Origin: Gemmatimonadales bacterium
GTDB lineage: Bacteria; Gemmatimonadota; Gemmatimonadetes; Gemmatimonadales; GWC2-71-9
Reading direction: 5' to 3'
Assembly: GCA_004525055.1 (NCBI GenBank)
Contig: SPDF01000030.1
Coordinates: 1 to 11,071, forward strand
DNA length: 11,071 nt
A model generated the notes under the pieces. It was not told the DNA's origin and searched no databases. It saw nothing but the letters and a program-made list of their open reading frames with translations. Of this stretch, positions 9,967-11,071 are shown piece after piece (within the stretch, counting starts at the first letter, position 1; every line of letters begins with the position of its first letter). A program made the position numbers and the translations under genes.

Positions 9967-10292
9967 TTCGACTCCGAGCGGGGGGCCCGCAGGACTCTGG
10001 ACAGGTCCCGGACGACACGCCCCAGCAGCGTCGGGTCATCGTTGGCCACGACGGCGGCGATCTCGTCGGCGTCGAGGAAGATGCCCTGGCAGTGAACGCA
10101 GCGGTCTACGGTCACGCCATGAAACTGCTCGTGCACGAGGTCGTGCCCGTCCTTCGGGCACTTCATGAGGTGCAGCAGCCGGTTCGCTTCCTCGGCGGCG
10201 GCTTTGGCCCGCTCCCGCTGTGCCTTGAGCAACTCCGCCTCTTCCTTGGCGAAGTACTCGTCTTCACTCTTGCTCGGCTTCTGTGGGGTCAT
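9963..10292 (-). CDS. Small zf-TFIIB-like zinc-ribbon protein within the purine operon
   Basis: Function unknown. The 109-residue protein has three parts. Residues about 8-42 are a highly charged helix rich in Glu, Lys and Ala (DEYFAKEEAELLKAQRERAK region), probably coiled. Residues 43-78 form a zinc-ribbon-like core: MKCPKDGH (43-50), then a turn with FHGVTVDRCVHC (57-68) and GIFLDADE (70-77), as in the zf-TFIIB family. Residues 79-109 are a basic tail. The usual first CxxC is CPKD here: Cys45 remains but Asp48 replaces the second Cys, while Cys65 and Cys68 are intact, so metal binding may use Asp48 or His50, or be weak. No signal peptide or membrane segment is seen, so it should be cytoplasmic. 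It follows purQ by 15 bases with GGAG ten bases before the ATG, and overlaps purL by four bases. The position between two FGAM synthase subunits suggests, but does not prove, a link to that complex or to operon control. Confidence 0.88.
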
Positions 10293-10307
10293 TGCGTCAG
10301 GACTCCG

Positions 10308-11000
10308 TCAGGGGGTGGATCTGGTGGCCCGGCCGGGGAGCCACTCTGCGATGGACTGGAAGAATCCGGCGCCGACGTCACTCCCGGTCAGGGGATCGGC
10401 GTAGCGCTCGGGATGGGGCATGAAGCCGACCACGGTGCCGGCGGCGTTGGACACTCCCGCGATGTCCGCCACCGACCCGTTGGGATTCTCTCCCCGGATG
10501 TACCGCAGGACCACGCGGCCCTCGGCCTCCAGCATGCGCAGGGTGTCGTCATCTGCCACATAACAGCCGTCACCGTGGGCAACGGGAATCCGGATCTCGG
10601 TCCCTCGAGCATATGCGGTGGTGCAGAAGGTGTCGGTCCGCTCGACGCGGACCCACACCGGCCGCGACACGAACGTCAGTCGGTCGTTTCTCACCAGGGC
10701 CCCGGGGAGGAGGCGCGCCTCGCAGAGGATCTGGAAGCCGTTGCAGATGCCGAGGACCGCCCCGCCTTCGGCGGCGTGCCGCTGCACCGCCTGCATCACG
10801 GGGCTGAACCGCGCGATGGCGCCGGACCGGAGGTAATCGCCGTAGCTGAACCCGCCGGGGAGGATCACGACGTCGGCCTGCTGCAGGTCGGTATCGCGAT
10901 GCCATACAAACCGTGCCTCGGCACCGGCATTGGCCACCGCGTGATAGGCATCCCAGTCACAATTGCTGCCGGGGAACCGCACGACTGCGACGCGCAGCAT
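10308..11000 (-). CDS. purQ: Phosphoribosylformylglycinamidine synthase subunit PurQ (glutaminase)
   Basis: Class I glutamine amidotransferase that hydrolyses glutamine and passes ammonia to PurL in the FGAM synthase complex. The 230-residue product matches the family in length. It shows RVAVVRFPGSNCD (3-15), LPGGFSYGDYLRSGAIA (47-63), the nucleophile elbow GICNGFQ (84-90) with Cys86, and MPHPER (194-199) with His196 and Glu198 completing the catalytic triad. The start is the ATG at 11000, whose A is also the last base of the purS stop (TGATG). GGAGG at 11005-11009 lies four bases upstream, inside purS. An in-frame extension to 11060 would overlap purS and add residues unlike the family. Its downstream neighbour is the zinc-ribbon gene rather than purL. 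Confidence 0.97.
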   Translation of the reverse strand: MLRVAVVRFPGSNCDWDAYHAVANAGAEARFVWHRDTDLQQADVVILPGGFSYGDYLRSGAIARFSPVMQAVQRHAAEGGAVLGICNGFQILCEARLLPGALVRNDRLTFVSRPVWVRVERTDTFCTTAYARGTEIRIPVAHGDGCYVADDDTLRMLEAEGRVVLRYIRGENPNGSVADIAGVSNAAGTVVGFMPHPERYADPLTGSDVGAGFFQSIAEWLPGRATRSTP

Positions 11001-11071
11001 CAGGCCTCCACCGCCAGGCTGAAGTCTTCCGTCACCGGATTCGCCAGCAGCTTTTCGCACATCTGGCGGGC
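11000..11071 (-). CDS. purS: FGAM synthase subunit PurS, C-terminal end only (cut by window edge)
   Basis: Read on the - strand from the window edge, the last 23 codons give ARQMCEKLLANPVTEDF and then SLAVEA and a TGA stop. The CEKLLANPVxED pattern is the typical C-terminus of PurS, the small (about 80-90 residues) dimeric subunit that joins PurQ to PurL. The stop shares one base with the purQ start. The remainder, and any promoter of the operon, lie beyond 11071. Confidence 0.9.
   Translation of the reverse strand, partial: ARQMCEKLLANPVTEDFSLAVEA

Overview
The window (11,071 bases, GC-rich) looks like a bacterial chromosome segment. It holds the 3' part of a tmRNA gene and one secreted sulfatase on the + strand, followed by a tightly packed purine-biosynthesis operon on the - strand. 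The taxon cannot be fixed from sequence alone. The high GC, the signal peptide ending in PLAA-QQ, the split purS/purQ/purL form of FGAM synthase and an iron-sulfur type PurF would fit a phylum such as Gemmatimonadota; this is an inference of modest confidence.

Left part (1-3081). The window opens inside ssrA: the first bases encode the end of the proteolysis tag (LALAA, then TAA), and the tRNA-like T arm and acceptor 3' strand end at 261. A perfect 11-bp stem follows at once and is a plausible terminator. After a short spacer comes a formylglycine-type sulfatase of about 840 residues with a Sec signal peptide and the CSPTR active-site motif. It ends at a 38-base perfect palindrome lying between it and the convergent purE, probably a terminator.

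Right part (11071 down to 3111, - strand). The genes are read in the order purS (only its last 23 codons) - purQ - small zinc-ribbon protein - purL - purF - ppdK - purE. Junctions are 1-base or 4-base stop/start overlaps (TGATG, ATGA, ATGA, TAATG) or gaps of 3 and 15 bases, so one transcript with translational coupling is likely. The promoter lies outside the window.

PurS, PurQ and PurL form the FGAM synthase complex (step 4 of de novo purine synthesis). PurF makes phosphoribosylamine and releases pyrophosphate (step 1). PurE handles the carboxylated aminoimidazole ribotide (step 6). Two members are not purine enzymes. One is pyruvate phosphate dikinase, which interconverts ATP + Pi + pyruvate with AMP + PPi + PEP and could remove the PPi made by PurF. 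The other is an uncharacterised zf-TFIIB-like protein set between the two large FGAM synthase subunits. These two guests, and the purL-purF junction in one reading frame across a single amber stop, are the points most worth a second look. I found no CRISPR array, insertion sequence, phage gene or obviously new defence system.
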